Notes: generated by a model not told the origin, from the letters alone. 64,000 nt of DNA from Kudoa neothunni (GCA_964304625.1 OZ199839.1:10788001-10852000), one strand, 5' to 3'. Numbered from the stretch's first letter, positions 35,588 through 48,529 are shown. Made by a program: numbers and translations.

Positions 35588-36749
35588 ATGTTCGGGAGGT
35601 TATTTAAAAGGAAAAGTTAGAATCATTCAAGGTCAAACTCAACTTTAATATGAATTGATTTAGATTCCAAAAGATCAGTATGCGGATTGATCGAAAAAAG
35701 GGAACAGAGTTTGGCTCAGGTATACGTAAATTTGAGTTCATTCTCAAACGTTTTCTGTTTAGTCGATAGTCTTGTCGTTGAGTCTAGTTTTGGTATTCAT
35801 CGCATTCATATTGATGATGCTATCGCTACTGTCTCAGACTTTTGTCAAAGTTAAGTTATACAATATTAGTTATTATACTGGTATAATTGCCGGATGCCTC
35901 GCATTCAAAGATGGCATTTTTGTACTTTGCGGGTACGAATACCAACTCATTGCGGATTTTAATGGGAAAAATAGTACTTTTCAAATTAAAACTTTATTTT
36001 TAATTATTCTAATTGTTTGATTTAAGGTTTACTTGATCCTAAAACTATAGATGGTATTATTGAATCGGTTGAAAGTTAAAAAAATAGTTTTTTGCGTAAA
36101 AATGTAGAATATGATAAAATTGCAGGCGATTATAATTGTGAAAGTGAAAATTTAATGTGTGTTGGTGCAGCCATGTGGGAGTTCCCTATATCAAATAGTA
36201 TTTAGTTGTGTTTTTCACAGCGACATTAAGATAATATTTTCTTTCTAATTAGTCAGGGTTTGGAATAATTTTATATTTATTCCACGAAACACGTATTTGA
36301 GTACATATTATTTGAATGAATGTGCTCCATGATATTTAGTGTCCAAATGCTCGAAAATCACAAAGGCTCTTGGCAGTAGCATAGTGGTTTCGCTTGTATT
36401 AATGATGCTTCCATATGCTCTCATATTACTTTCCTATTGTAAACCAAGATTCACCAGGAGGCTGATTCTGAGCTCTCAACTTTGTTGGATAATTTCGTGT
36501 AAGGCGGTGGTGTGCATGCACAATGAAAGAATTTCTGACCTTATTTATTTAGGGGGTCTCCAATGCTTTAATACACTAATGCTATTGATGGTGTTGTTTT
36601 TTGGTTACAAACGAGAAATAAATTGTTCTATCGGTCCATCCTACTATATTATGTGGTGCTCAAATATTTTGTTCTACGCTGGATTGGGTCTTTTCGACAA
36701 ATACCTACAAATGGGTCCATTGACGACTTACATACTCAACAAAAAATAA
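35588..36749 (+). CDS. four-helix membrane protein, claudin/PMP22-like topology
   Basis: A small first exon (ATG at 35588, MFGRLFKRK) and a second basic exon lead into membrane helix 1 (SIVLSLSLVLVFIAFILMML). A luminal or extracellular loop with cysteines follows (DYNCESENLMCVGAAMW). Helix 2 is SSIVVSLVLMMLPYALILLS, helix 3 is NTLMLLMVLFFGY, and helix 4 is YIMWCSNILFYAGLGLF, followed by a short tail that stops at 36747-36749. Short loop 2-3 and long loop 1-2 match the claudin/PMP22/clarin plan, but the claudin W..GLW..C..C motif is not present. One exon junction near 35930-36030 does not fit cleanly and needs transcript evidence. Function unknown. Confidence 0.6.
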
Positions 36750-37045
36750 ATTAGTTGTTATCTAGAAATTTATGATTGAAAATTTTATCGTGATATTGTT
36801 TTTATCCGACTCCTTGTTTGTTAAAGTGATCTAATTATACATCAATTATTATTCTTTGATATGTTGGTTTATTTGTTCCTTAGCTAACATATTTTTGATG
36901 CATTCTATTAGAATATTGGTATCCATAATAACAATCAGAATTTTGTTAGTTGAATAGAAATACGTTCATAACAACGTTTTGTTTTTATATAATTGTTTGG
37001 TAGCTTTTTTGAAACATCAACCTCTTAAAAATTTCAATATAAAAA

Positions 37046-38554
37046 ATGAATCACAGGAAATCAACTTCAATGAATTTTATCAACTCATTTTTTACTAAAG
37101 AAAAACCAAAATTAGTGTCGCCGGAAGGTGAATATGACCAACTTATTAAAGAATGTCTTGAACTTTACACTGACGGAAAATACAGTAGTTGTATAGTTGC
37201 AAATTAATTATAAGTCCATTTTGAATGAACAGGTTTTGAGAAAATAGCCCAAGCCTGTAAAAAATCCATAAGTTCACCTCAAAGAAAAATAAATATCGCC
37301 ATATTTGGATCTCATTCTTCTGGAAAAAGTTCTTTTATAAATTGGTAGATCAAGAATATCGTCATTTTAAAATTGATATTTATATCAAAATAGGTTTTTA
37401 GACGAAGATATTCAAACTACAGGCGTTGCACTCGAAACCGATACTATTACTGTAATTACAAATGGAAGTACTAGATGTACACTGGACGTAATTTCGGTTT
37501 GTGAACCTCACTTGAATAACATGACCCTATTTAGTGCTATTCAACTTACAAATTATTTCCTCGTTTGAAAATTATTAAGGGTAGCGTAGTCTTATTTCTC
37601 TAATGGAATCTCAATTATCAAATTATAGATATTTGTGGAGAGATCAAAACTGAGGTGGTCCCTCTGAAAACAAAACCACTTGATCGCATCAATTTTATCG
37701 ACTCACCTGGTCTTCATGATATTTCCAACAAATATAAGTTCGATATCGATGAAACTATTATTCAACTAGGTAATTTGTTATTTGAAAAATATTTGGAACA
37801 ATCTTTGTAGCTGCCGAAGTTGATATTATTTTATTTTTCGTGGATCCTCTCACTCAAATGCTCTCCTCGAGGGTCCAATGGATCCTAGGTACACAAATCC
37901 AGGTCTACAATACTGCTAAACAAATTTAGAGCATCTTATCAATAAGCATTATTTTAAACTAAAGATTTGTGTCACTAAAATTGATACTGTCCAACTGGAT
38001 GAAGATCTCCAAAAAATTATCTCTCAAATATCGCAAAGCTTTACGTCATCAACTCTTATTGAAGACAAAAACCTTAAAATAAAACAAATTTATCTTCCAA
38101 ACCATAACTCATCACCTCTTTTATCTAACGAAGGTAACTATAAATTCCCTGATTTAAAAAATAAAAATTTGCTCAATCCTAATATGTTCAGATTTATTCC
38201 TCTATTTTTATTCTTTAAAAATTAGTGATTCAAATTTTTCCATCTATTAAGATTTTAATAAAATGTTGATAACGTATTTTGAGTATTACTGGAACATTCA
38301 TAACCCTTTAATGTACTAAAAATCGACTGCATCCCGATGAATTTTTAGGGTGAAAACTTGCCTCAGATTTTTATTTCTCCATTCGAACCACAAAAGATAT
38401 TTCATTTCAGAAAATAAAGATATGCAAAATCCCAAAGATAGATTTAGCTGTAAAACAACTAACATCCCGAGTAGTTATCCTCATAATCCTACGAAAACTT
38501 TATTCATTAAAATCCGCAATGAAAATTTTTGATTATGGCTTAATGTTTGAGTAG
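37046..38554 (+). CDS. dynamin-superfamily-like GTPase
   Basis: Exons on the plus strand encode a GTPase core. G1/P-loop is IFGSHSSGKSSFINW (GxxxxGKS). The switch region is TTGVALETDTITVITNG, as in dynamin-like proteins, where a conserved Thr lies in 'TGVxPTT'. G3 is NFIDSPGL (DxxG), then VDIILFFVDPLTQM, and G4 KICVTKIDTVQ (TKxD). The N-terminus (MNHRKSTSMNFINSFF, QLIKECLELYTDGKYSS) is helical. The C-terminal part is shorter than in full dynamins; the last exon reads KIDLAVKQLTSRVVILIILR and stops at 38552-38554. It is too short for a complete stalk and has no PH or EH domain. Membrane remodelling is the family's usual job (inference here). Exon phases at 37490-37650 and 38230-38410 are unresolved. 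Confidence 0.7.
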
Positions 38555-40776
38555 ATTTCACATTTATATCAGTTAATAAATATTTTAATTATTAGTTGAG
38601 AAACAAAATAGAATATTTAATGAGAATAAGATTCGCAAACACTCAGAATGAATTTTGCGACAGTTTCGTACATATGAAACAAGCAATAGCGGGTTTCTTA
38701 TCAATTTTCCGTAATAACATTCAAACCTCGAAAATGTTGTTCGTTTATTGGGTGTGCTGAGTTAGAGTAGAATAGATAGGTTGAGCTCTTAGGATTTTAG
38801 GCTTCAAGGATGTTTCTTTCCATTAAACATTCAAGGAAAGATATAGTAACTTTGCCATATTTTAAAAAACTTCCTCATAATTATATTGTCTCACAATTTT
38901 TTTTGTAAATCAAACATGAATTTGTATATAATAAATCCATTAAATGGAAAAATATCACCATAGGCCGTCATTGTTGATTGTGGATTGACCCGAATTCTCA
39001 AAGTTTTCAATCTCGTCAGATTCTTACAGCATATCAATTTTAAAGAAATTTTATTCATTATTTTATTATTATTGGTGAAATCCATCTCAATTATCGCAAT
39101 GTTAAAATAAAAAAAGGAAGTCACGTGACAGTCAACATTGGTAATCACCGTGTAACTTCAAATTCAGCCATCAGATAAACCTAAAATTTAATTTTTACAA
39201 TAATTATTATTTTATCTATCAATTGAAGTGGAAAAAATATGAGGTAATTTTTTACCCCAAAAATTCATTTGAGTGTAAACGTTTTATATCTTTTCTGATT
39301 TTCTATCTTTAGTCACAATATTTTAAAATAATATAGTGCTAACTTTTTTGGATGATTAGAAAAAAAATTGTATCCAATGAAGAGCAAACATATCACATCT
39401 ACATCCATTAACTTCTCATCGGGATAAAAATTTACCTCAAATTCATTAGAGCGTTAAGTTAATTATTTTGTTCAGAAATAATTAAAATAATTGTTTGTAA
39501 AAGTTCTTAATCTAAAAATTTTAATTTAATTATGTTTATTTCATAATCCCGAGTTGATTGCTTTAAACCAGTTGCATATCTTACTGTTTCTAATGACTGA
39601 TTCACGAATAATCAAAAATTTTAAACAACCATCAAAAGTCATCTCACAAGTTCACTGATTTATTCTAAGATTGAAACTAATATAGAAAGATAAAATGAGT
39701 TAAATAACTTGTAGTCTTTTTATTAAATTTAAAAAGAAAGATATAAAGTTTTATACAAAAATTCGTTGACTTTTTAATAAGGATAATTTCATTACTGGGT
39801 ATCTAATCAAGAATCATGTCATCTATAGTCCATTTTAATCTAACTCCATTTAATTAACTAAAAATAGAAATTTTAACAATTTCTTAATTCCTTATAGAAA
39901 TCACATTTGGTAACACATTTAAATTTTAACCAATTAATAGTCTAGATAAAATGCAGCCCAAAACAAAAATGGTTTCTAATATTAATAATGTTAATAAAAA
40001 TTTGTTGTTTGTAATGGTGATTTATTCGATCTATTTTAATTTATAAGAAAATTTAACAAACATGTAATCACTTCAGTGCTTGAACACAACCGAAATTGAG
40101 GTGACTGTGTAAAAATTTCAATAGCTTCTTTAAAATAAATGTCTTAAATTACAGTTAAATAATCATAAAATTAATTTATTAACTTAACCTAAATAATTTA
40201 TTTATGTTAAGTAAATATATAGATAAAAAATATATTTTTACGCTAATTTGTATGCTCACACATTATTTTTAATATGCATGAGCGCCAAGATGGATTAAAT
40301 GCAACGATTTATCTCTTTCAAAATTTCACATTTAAACATAAATTAATATATTACATAAATATATATCCTGATAATTGTAATTTTATTGTTGGTAAGAAAA
40401 TATAGAAAAATTTCATATGTTAATTTTATAAAACTATCAATTTTTTCGTAAAATAAGCTAATTATGTTCTTAATAAAATGATTTTCACATTTATAAATAA
40501 AATTAAGTTTTTGCGAAAATATAGCAATTTATATTAAGGGAAATTATTTCTTTGGTTCAGAATCGCGATAATTTTAAAAATATTAAAGTTCATCTTAAAA
40601 ATTGAAGAAATTATCTAAAAAAGTAAATGTAATTTGTTGTCGAATTCTAAGGTTGCTTTTATAAAATTTAAATAAAACTTGGGAACAGTAGAGCTAAAAA
40701 ATAATTGATAACTAATTTTAACTCATTAAACTGATTCTAAATAGAAGTGGATTCAAAGGGCAAACAGAATAACCTA
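38555..40776. other. AT-rich gene-free region
   Basis: No convincing exon. An 85-codon minus-strand open frame at 38891-39148 has no family resemblance and normal AT-rich composition. The rest is long A/T runs. Confidence 0.4.
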
Positions 40777-41433
40777 ATGGAACTTGTCGATGAAATCAAC
40801 TATAGAATTCAAAACCACTCCTATGCTGCGTTTAGCCGTTGTATATTGGATCGTGAAATGCTAGCTACTAAAGCGTCCAAACTACTGCCAATATACAAGT
40901 AAGAAAACTTGTTACACTCCCTGTGATTTATGTTGAACAGAAAAGAAAACAAATTATACAAGAAAATTCTTTACAGAAATATTTTTTTAATGATGACAAT
41001 GTTTTCTCTCTTACTATTTATGCTAGTTGGTGCTCTTTTTGATTTCCTGCAGCTAACTGAGAATACTAAGAAGTGTGAACGTTTAAAAAGATATTTCCAA
41101 TTGCCAGTGGTATTCAGTCTTAATGTGGAATCATGTGACACGTCTAAATATTTTAGTGTAACTTTTTTGTTTCCACCAAGCAATATGCGCTGCATAATAC
41201 TGGCGTAATTATTCTCTTTGCTTTCCTAGTCCTAGCAACTTGCTTATACTCCATTTCTCCACTACCAAAGTATTGAGGATATGCAATCCCATATAAAGAA
41301 TAATATTAATGATAGATCGAGACCATTAAATGCCGATATCAAGTATTTAGAAAGATCATTGAATCACTTAAAAGCGCCAGTTGTTCAAAAACAAGTAGCT
41401 CTAGTGTTGTTACGATATAACGTATTTATTTAA
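40777..41433 (+). CDS. small helical protein, unrecognised
   Basis: Four exons join in phase: MELVDEINYRIQNHSYAAFS with KASKLLPIYK; KRKQIIQENSLQKYFFNDDN; LTENTKKCERLKRYFQLPV; then QLAYTPFLHYQSIEDMQSHI and LERSLNHLKAPVVQKQVALV, stop at 41431-41433. Introns are about 42, 54 and 125 bases. The product (about 140 residues) is mostly charged helix, the kind of sequence seen in small subunits of coiled-coil complexes such as dynactin p24 or BLOC-type subunits, but I cannot assign it. Confidence 0.5.
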
Positions 41434-42149
41434 GGATGATATTTTTAAAAAATACATTTCGAAGAAGGTGAAATGAAAAAATAGGCTCATCCTTTGCATT
41501 TCAAATGTTGTGTAACCAATGGCTGACTATGATTATACTATTCTGGTATTATTAAATTTATTAGTTTTCCTACTCTTCTAGTATATGTTTCAATAAAATG
41601 TTTTTATTCTATCGTAAAATATTTCCAGAAAAATCTATATTTTAAAATTTAACGTAAACATTAGTAATCGATTCTGTATAATATATTATGTACAATAAAT
41701 TGGATCTAAAAAATAATATTAAATACAAGTAAGGATTAAACATATTACTCATGATTCTTATAAAAATGTACCAATAGATTCTTATTGGTTGGTTTTATTC
41801 ATTTTGATGGCTTTTCTGACAAAATTCTTTATAATTTCGAAATCATGACTGCTTAGTTTATCTTTTAGGTTGATTAATTCAACTGTGGCGTCTTCCACGT
41901 CATGTCTATTCTATCGTGAATTTCTTCTTATATCGAATAATAAACTTAAATATTTATCATACAAGTTTTTTCTCTTCAACTTTTTCCCTATTTCTCTCTG
42001 ATCTGTCTCGAGATTTTTCTAAGATATGTTATTAAGATTCGATTATCTCTATTGGAAAGTTATGAGAAACTAAATAATATACCTTTTGAGGAAATTTCTC
42101 TAAAAATGGGTCTATTTGAAACTTTAATACAATAGTAATAATTTCTTAT
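41434..42149. other. convergent intergenic region
   Basis: It lies between two convergent genes. AT-rich, no coding signal. Confidence 0.35.
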
Positions 42150-44846
42150 TTACTTTTTCTTGTGTTTCTCTTTGACTGGTGGATGTGGTAGAGGCATTGA
42201 ATCATAGGTAACTCCGTCTACATCGTGCTCATCGTCGTCGTACTTTTCCCCCGACATAGGCTCATTATTGCTAACATGGTGATCTCTGAGATTATGAGTA
42301 TTTGGGTGATATTCCTTAGTTAGAGCAATTATATATTTGCAGGATAACCAAAATATTCGTTAATTCAAAATTTACCAACTTTTCATAGTCGTACGGTACA
42401 TGATGTTGGTAGGGAAATTCCATATGATTTAAATTCGTTTGCGGTGGTGGATATGATATTTCCCGTTGAAGCCCCGATCCAAAATATTGTTGACCATGGT
42501 ATATAGGTTGGCTACCCATAAGAGGTACATTGTGAGTGATTGGAGCAGGTTGAATGCCCATTGGTGGTGCATTGTAATTGATTGGAGCAGGATGAGAGTA
42601 CATGTAATTAGGTTCGAGTGGCATCGGTGGTGTTTGCATTGATATTGGCATCGGTGGTGCCTGCATTGGTATTGGCATCTGTGGTGCTTGCATTGATATT
42701 GGCATCTGTGGTGCTTGCATTTGTATTGGCATCTGTGGTGCTTGCATTTGTATTGGCATCTGTGGTGCTTGCATTTGTATTGGCATTATTGGTCCGGGAT
42801 TATAAGATACTGAATAAGGTTGGGGATTCATTGGTTGACCTGACATATAATTTGTCATTTGATGGGGGTCATACATTGGTGGTTCGTTGATTATGTTTTC
42901 GTACTAAAGAAATTAGTTTCTTCGGACGATAGAACAACTGAATTTACTGGAATTTCAGGTACAAATTTGATTGGTATCTCCATTGGAGTTGGTTTTTGGG
43001 GGAGATTCTCCGTTATTATTTCCTTTAATGTATCTTTGATCAAGTCTCTTGAACTTTCCAAGTTGATGGGTGACACTTGAGGTCTATTGATCGGCTGCAA
43101 TGACGGTAGGGAAACCGTCGGAGAGAATTGGGCTACTGGTCTATTTTCATTTACAACTATGGGCTCAAGCTCTATTGTAAAGAATAGAAATGTCCTTACG
43201 ATTCAAAAATTTAATACCTATTTCTGGCAATGCTGGTTCTTGGTATATAACTGGTTGAGGTATTTCAGGAATAATTTTAGTAACAGGTATATTATTTTGG
43301 GGTAGTGCCATTACTAATGGAGGAGATGACTGGGGAGTTAATGGAATACTGATTAAATTTTCCGATGGGGGAGGAGTTAGGGCAATGTTTACATATTCAA
43401 CTGTTGGAGGAGCAGGTGTTACGACCATATGAACGTACTCAACTTTAGGTGTAGGAGCAGGAGTTACGACCATATGAACGTACTCAACTTTAGGAGGAGG
43501 AGGAGGAGCAGGTGTTACGACCATCTGAACGTACTCAACTTTAGGGGAAGGAGCAGTTACAGCAACGTTGACGTATTCCACCATAGTTGGAGGGGGAGTT
43601 TCAGTCGTGCTAACATATTCTACATGGGTAACCTGGATTGGTTCTTTTACAACCTCTATAATTGGTGCAGCCGAGACTGGCGCTGTCGCGACCTCTACAA
43701 CTTTTGCAATTGGTAATGGCGTTGTCGCAACCTCTATAATTGGTGCAGTAGAGACTGGCGTTGTCGCAACCACTATAACTTGTGCAGTTGGTAGTGGCGC
43801 TTTAGCTACATCTACAACTGATGTAGCCGGAAGTGGTGCTTTAGCAACCTCTACAACTGATGAAGCCTGAAGTGGCGCTTTAGCTACCTCTACAACTGAT
43901 GTAGCCGGAAGTGGTGCTTTAGCAACCTCTACAACTGATGTAGCCGGAAGTGGTGCTTTAGCAACCTCTACAACTGATGAAGCCTGAAGTGGTGCTTTAG
44001 CAACCTCTACAACTGATGAAGCCTGAAGTGGCGCTTTAGCAACCTCTACAACTGATGAAGCCTGAAGTGGTGCTTTAGCAACCTCTACAACTGATGAAGC
44101 CTGAAGTGGTGCTTTAGCAACCTCTACAACTGATGAAGCCTGAAGTGGCGCTTTAGCTACCTCTACAACTGATGCAGCCGGAAGTGGTGCTTTAGCTGCC
44201 TCTACAACGGATGCAGCCTGATGTGGCATGTTTAAGATCTTAGCCACTTTACCTCTGGGAAGAGGAACTTGACTAATATTTGAATGGTTTGAATATGGTG
44301 GAGATTCAAATTTCTGTGCAGAATGTTTGAGAACATTACGAACGTAAATATCTGGAGGTGGTTTTTTGAGTGCTTGAAGCAAGATACCATATGGACTGTT
44401 ACTTTTGTCTGCTTTTAAAAAATAATAATTTTCTTCATTATTATATATTTTTAATATTTAAAAACTTAAATAATGTTTTATATTTAATCTAGAAACTTAC
44501 CAAGATAATTTGGTTGTTGGTTGTGAATATGTTTCATGTGATTATCATTAGGAGTACCTAGTCAATAATAATTTTCTGGTTGAAGCATTTGTTTACTTGG
44601 TTGGGAACGGAAAAAATTCTTCATTTCTTGATGAAACTCATGTTTGTTTGAGTATATTTTGTTATTCGAGGATGTAAGAAGTGGGTTTTGTTTTAAAAGT
44701 GGCCATGGAGGATGATCACTTATAAAACTTCTACTTTGGGCATTCTGCCGACTAGAAGTAATTTAGAAAAATATAAGGATTATTAGATACTCATTAATAT
44801 TTTTTAAGACATTAAGAAATTTTGTTGCCAACAAGTGAGCAGCCAT
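42150..44846 (-). CDS. large proline/valine/alanine repeat protein
   Basis: The minus-strand model starts MAAHLLATKFLNVLKNIND (ATG at 44844-44846) and has about seven exons. An N-terminal region (SFISDHPPWPLLKQNP) leads to a big repeat exon. That exon has 11 near-identical 13-residue units of the type SSVVEVAKAPLQA (DNA 43795-44220), four diverged units (e.g. APIIEVATTPLP), and about five units of the form VEYVHMVVTPAP. After a mixed linker (ESSRDLIKDTLKEIIT) comes a second array of about seven 9-residue units, MPIQMQAPQ. The tail is acidic then basic (YDDDEHDVDG, KEKHKKK) with a stop at 42150-42152. No signal peptide. The E/V/K/P-rich repeats recall elastic PEVK-type or structural proteins. 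Function unknown. Confidence 0.7.
42613..42790. repeat. 27-bp coding minisatellite
   Basis: About seven tandem 27-base units encode MPIQMQAPQ-like nonapeptides. The three units nearest the 5' side of the gene are almost identical and the others drift. Confidence 0.8.
43795..44220. repeat. 39-bp coding minisatellite
   Basis: About 11 head-to-tail 39-base units lie within the repeat exon, each keeping frame (13 codons). Units differ mainly at two codon positions (QA-S versus PA-T), and the variants are interleaved, as after unequal crossing-over or gene conversion. Confidence 0.85.
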
Positions 44847-45123
44847 TGTTTTTTGATAAACTTGAGATAATTATTGTTAGCTTGAAGATCGCATTGAAAG
44901 AAATTTACCTGAATATATATCAAATAATGGTATTAATGAGGTTGTTAATTTTTGAAGGATGCTGGGCATTTATAATTAGTATAAATAAATTTTTTATGAA
45001 ACAAAGAGCGTATCACATTGAGTTGTTGAACGATAGATCATCATCTCCCTCCCTCAAGCATTCGACTGAATATTGTGATAGTTGTCTAGAAGGCGGGACT
45101 TATTATTAATTCGACAATAATAA

Positions 45124-45609
45124 TTACTCTTTAAATTCATGTGATGGTTTATCAATTTTATTGGATGGTCCACCATACATACAACCATTGCTATTTGTTT
45201 GTTTGATCAGACTTTGAATAAGACTACGCTTTAAATCTTTTTCAACTTGATGACTACTATTGTTGGCAATAGTATCTATATGTATTGTTCACACATTATG
45301 ATAAAAAATAATTGAACAACTTAGATAATTGTTTATTTTTTGATCAAAGATTTTCAGAACTGTATTTCTCAAGAGTGCCTTCCGGAAAATTTTCTTGAAT
45401 TGTTTAAGATAGACATATTTGATACAGCAATAAGTTACATTTACATTATAATATTTTTGTAAAATTTCCGTAGATCTGTCAAATAAGATTAAGTATTATT
45501 TTAATATGTTAAACTTTAGGAAATATTTTGGGAAAATACGTGTCTATAACATATTTTGGAGGTTGATGAGGATTATCTTCCCAAAATCCTGCTGGCGATG
45601 GTGGTTGAC
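45124..45609 (-). CDS. unrecognised multi-exon gene, 5' end not found
   Basis: Two exons are well supported on the minus strand. One at 45515-45609 reads QPPSPAGFWEDNPHQPPKY and VIDTYFPKIFPK; the last at 45124-45275 reads TIANNSSHQVEKDLKRSLIQ and IDKPSHEFKE-stop. Between them a short exon with NFPEGTLEKYSSENL and another with TEILQKYY seem likely. An upstream piece at about 45610-45775 has a hydrophobic helix (FDLFYFFIYLNFLYLS) that could be a membrane anchor or simply intron. It lies about 280 bases upstream of the repeat-protein start and in the same direction. I do not recognise the product. Confidence 0.4.
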
Positions 45610-47563
45610 CTATTTTAGTAGATTTACATGACAAATAGAGAAAATTTAAATAGATAAAAAAATAAAACAAGTCAAAGGACATAGTCCCCAATATTATTAT
45701 TTCCAAAATATTTGTTATTGATCTCAAATGACAGCTGTGGTTGTCATGTTTAAACTTAGAGTATACAAAAAACAATTAACACGTTAATTGAACAAATTTC
45801 ACTCTTAATTGTTCCCTGTTTATAGAATTTCTTTTGTTTAAATGTCACGAAGTTTTTCGTTTGCAATACTGGGGTTATTCGGATTGTATTGTTACATTGT
45901 CAAGCGCTTTATTGAATTTCAGTTTATATTTATTTATGAATTAAAAAATAATAAACTGAATTTGAATTTATTTAAAAATTGTTAATATGTAATAATAAAT
46001 AATTTCAAATAGTTTTTCATTATTAAATGACCTTTTATGACAAAATTTATGTAAAAAAACCTAGTTGGTTAATGGCTTAACAAGAATTGGAATATCGTAC
46101 ATTTTCGTGTATTCAAAAGTAGTATATAACATATTTAAAACGTATACTCATTTCCAGTAGAAGTCATCGAATGGTTGGTTGTCCTTCGAATTTATTTTGC
46201 CTTCGATTGAGCATGAATCTTAATCGCACATAATATCACATATTACTGTAAGGAGAGATTCCAATTATGTATAATCGGTGCATTACGTCTGAAGCATGCT
46301 AGCTGTACTATATTTCCTTGACTAAATGTATGGGTCTTGGACCCATAATTAATTGGGAATTCTAGTATAAACCTCATACACACGAAAAAAAATTACGTCC
46401 CCTACAATGTGGAACGTAACTTTGAATGTATCGAGCCTTAAAAATACCTTTATAGATAATGTATTACAAATTTTTATTGTGTATTTTAATAATTAAGTTT
46501 CAAATACAAATTATTGCTAAAAAACTTTTTATTCTCTTGGACATGTTTACAAGGAACACCTAATTAATCCGGTGAGTACGTGGGTTAGCTGTGTATCATT
46601 AAACACGTGAAGTTGGAGAGGACCATTGTAGTTCATAGAAAAACTTGCATACTATTTATTATTATAATTTTTGGGCCAATTTAAATTTCATTTCAGTTTA
46701 TAATAATGCTTTGAATATTACATATTTTTTAATATTTATCATTTTAAAATTTTGTGGTTAAATGAAAAAACATCAAAAGTTATGAATATCGATAAAAAAG
46801 GACATAACGATTAGCTTAAAACTAATGAAGTAATTAGTGGTTCTAACTTAAGCTTTATTATTATGCTCCATAAGTTATTTAAAATTAATTTAAAACTTAT
46901 TTTGAAAAAATAATTATTTAATGGACGAATAAGCATATTAATAATAATTAGAAATTCAAGTCCCCATAGATAGTTTTAATCATAAAATTTTAATTCTGTT
47001 GCTTTGCGTTTGTCTCTATTTTAGGTACGGATTTATTATTGCATACAAAATTTCAACTCAGGACATACAACGTTATATCGATGCGTTTCTGCATTTATAT
47101 GAGTAAAATTATCTACGGTAATGACATCCCCAAAATGTCCCTGTTAAAATGTTTAAATAAAATGATTAAACGATTATTTAAACACACAAAATTTTATGAT
47201 TCGACGAATAATGCTACTTTTTTTAAATTAAACATCTATTAGTAAAATATATTTTTGAACAAATTTTTGAAGTCTTAAAAATCACAAAAAAAGTTACAAA
47301 CAACGAAAGTGCAATTTTAACAGAAATTTCGTAATAATCTTGAAATAACAATTTATAAATTGTTTTAAATTAAACGATAATTTATTTTAAATTATTTTTC
47401 AATCTAAAATTTCATCAGGGTATAATTTGTGATATATTAGACAATAATTATCCTAATAAAATTATGCAACAATAATATGAAACAATGAGAAATATATACA
47501 ACCAATTTTTAAAATCATGTAATCATTTGTAAATTAATAGTATTTTTGGGAAACCAACTATTA

Positions 47564-48218
47564 CGGTAACTTATGGGTCATGCGCAATTATGGTTCATGT
47601 GTAATGATTTTTTTCATAACTGCGAAGATTATGGCTTTTGCGTCGATAGGCTGTGAAAAAATTCTAACTCTATTTCAAAAGTTGAATAAATGAGATATTA
47701 TCAAAAATTAAGGAGTAAATCAATGGCTAAATTTGAAACAATGAATATCTTTAATGTAAAGGCAAGGTTTGCGTTGAATATTACTATAAACATCTCGAAT
47801 AATTGTTTTAACCTTAAAAAGAATTTTCTGTTCTAACAAGAAAATTTCTCAAAAGGAGAAAATATGGATTTTGATCTGCAAGTGGAAGAGTAGATTGAGC
47901 TGATGAGAGCAAAAAAGAAAGAAGATTCTCAATATGTTTTTATTAATAAAGCTAATGAATTCCTTATGATACTTCCAAATCCGCGCCTGTTAAAATAATT
48001 TGATTTATGATTTAATAAGTAGATTTAACATTTCGCATAATGCATTGTTAGTGAATCATCGAAATTTAATTCGTGTTCCATTTGAATGAATATAAATATT
48101 AAACTAAGTAAGTATGCTAGTTGGTCAGAATATAACCTAATTTTTTATTTAATTTCACACGCACAAAGTTACGTGCCGTGCGTAATAATATTGATTACGC
48201 ACGGCCCATAAATCACTG
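47564..48218. mobile_element. TA-flanked non-autonomous element with foldback end (Tc1/mariner-pogo type)
   Basis: The ends are inverted: CGGTAACTTATGGGTCATGC at the left and, read from the right, CAGTGATTTATGGGCCGTGC. Each is bordered by TA (47562-47563, 48219-48220). The right end contains a perfect 12-base stem, GCCGTGCGTAAT...ATTACGCACGGC (48174-48204). An internal decayed open frame at about 47865-47997 has AKKKEDSQYVFINKANEF. Only short remnants of coding are seen. Confidence 0.6.
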
Positions 48219-48492
48219 TATTTAAACAGATCACTCTTTATTCCTATGTATTTTATAAGAACGCAAATTCTCTGTCTATTTGTTTATTTTATTTCACAAA
48301 AATATTATAAATTTGGTTATTAATAACATTAAAAATAAATTCTTTAAAAAACGACATTTAAAATTTAAATAATGGTTTCTAATCCAAATTCAAATTCTAT
48401 GTGATAAGGTAAGATGTTTTTCTATTAATCAATCTCATAAATGACTTAAGTTATGAAATTCTCTTTCAAATTGAACTTTTATTAGTTTATTA

Positions 48493-48494
<2 letters not shown>

Positions 48495-48529
<35 letters not shown>

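Noticed and set aside
39120-39129. Palindromic E-box GTCACGTGAC
   Set aside because: No gene start within about 1.5 kb on either side, so no regulatory role can be argued.
38891-39148. Minus-strand frame with a leucine-rich look (LTRLKTLRIRVNP)
   Set aside because: Only one loose LRR-like turn, no repeat period, no neighbouring exons; expected by chance at this length.
43795-44220. Regular 39-bp repeats that could suggest a CRISPR-like array
   Set aside because: Units are head-to-tail without unique spacers and keep a protein frame inside a spliced gene; they form a coding minisatellite.
44822-45109. 95-codon plus-strand open frame with hydrophobic segments
   Set aside because: It overlaps the first exon and promoter of the repeat-protein gene on the other strand, shows no family resemblance and starts without a convincing context.
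47026-47103. Exon-like piece YGFIIAYKISTQDIQRYIDA preceded by TTTTAG
   Set aside because: It stands alone; no upstream exon, start or homologous family could be found.
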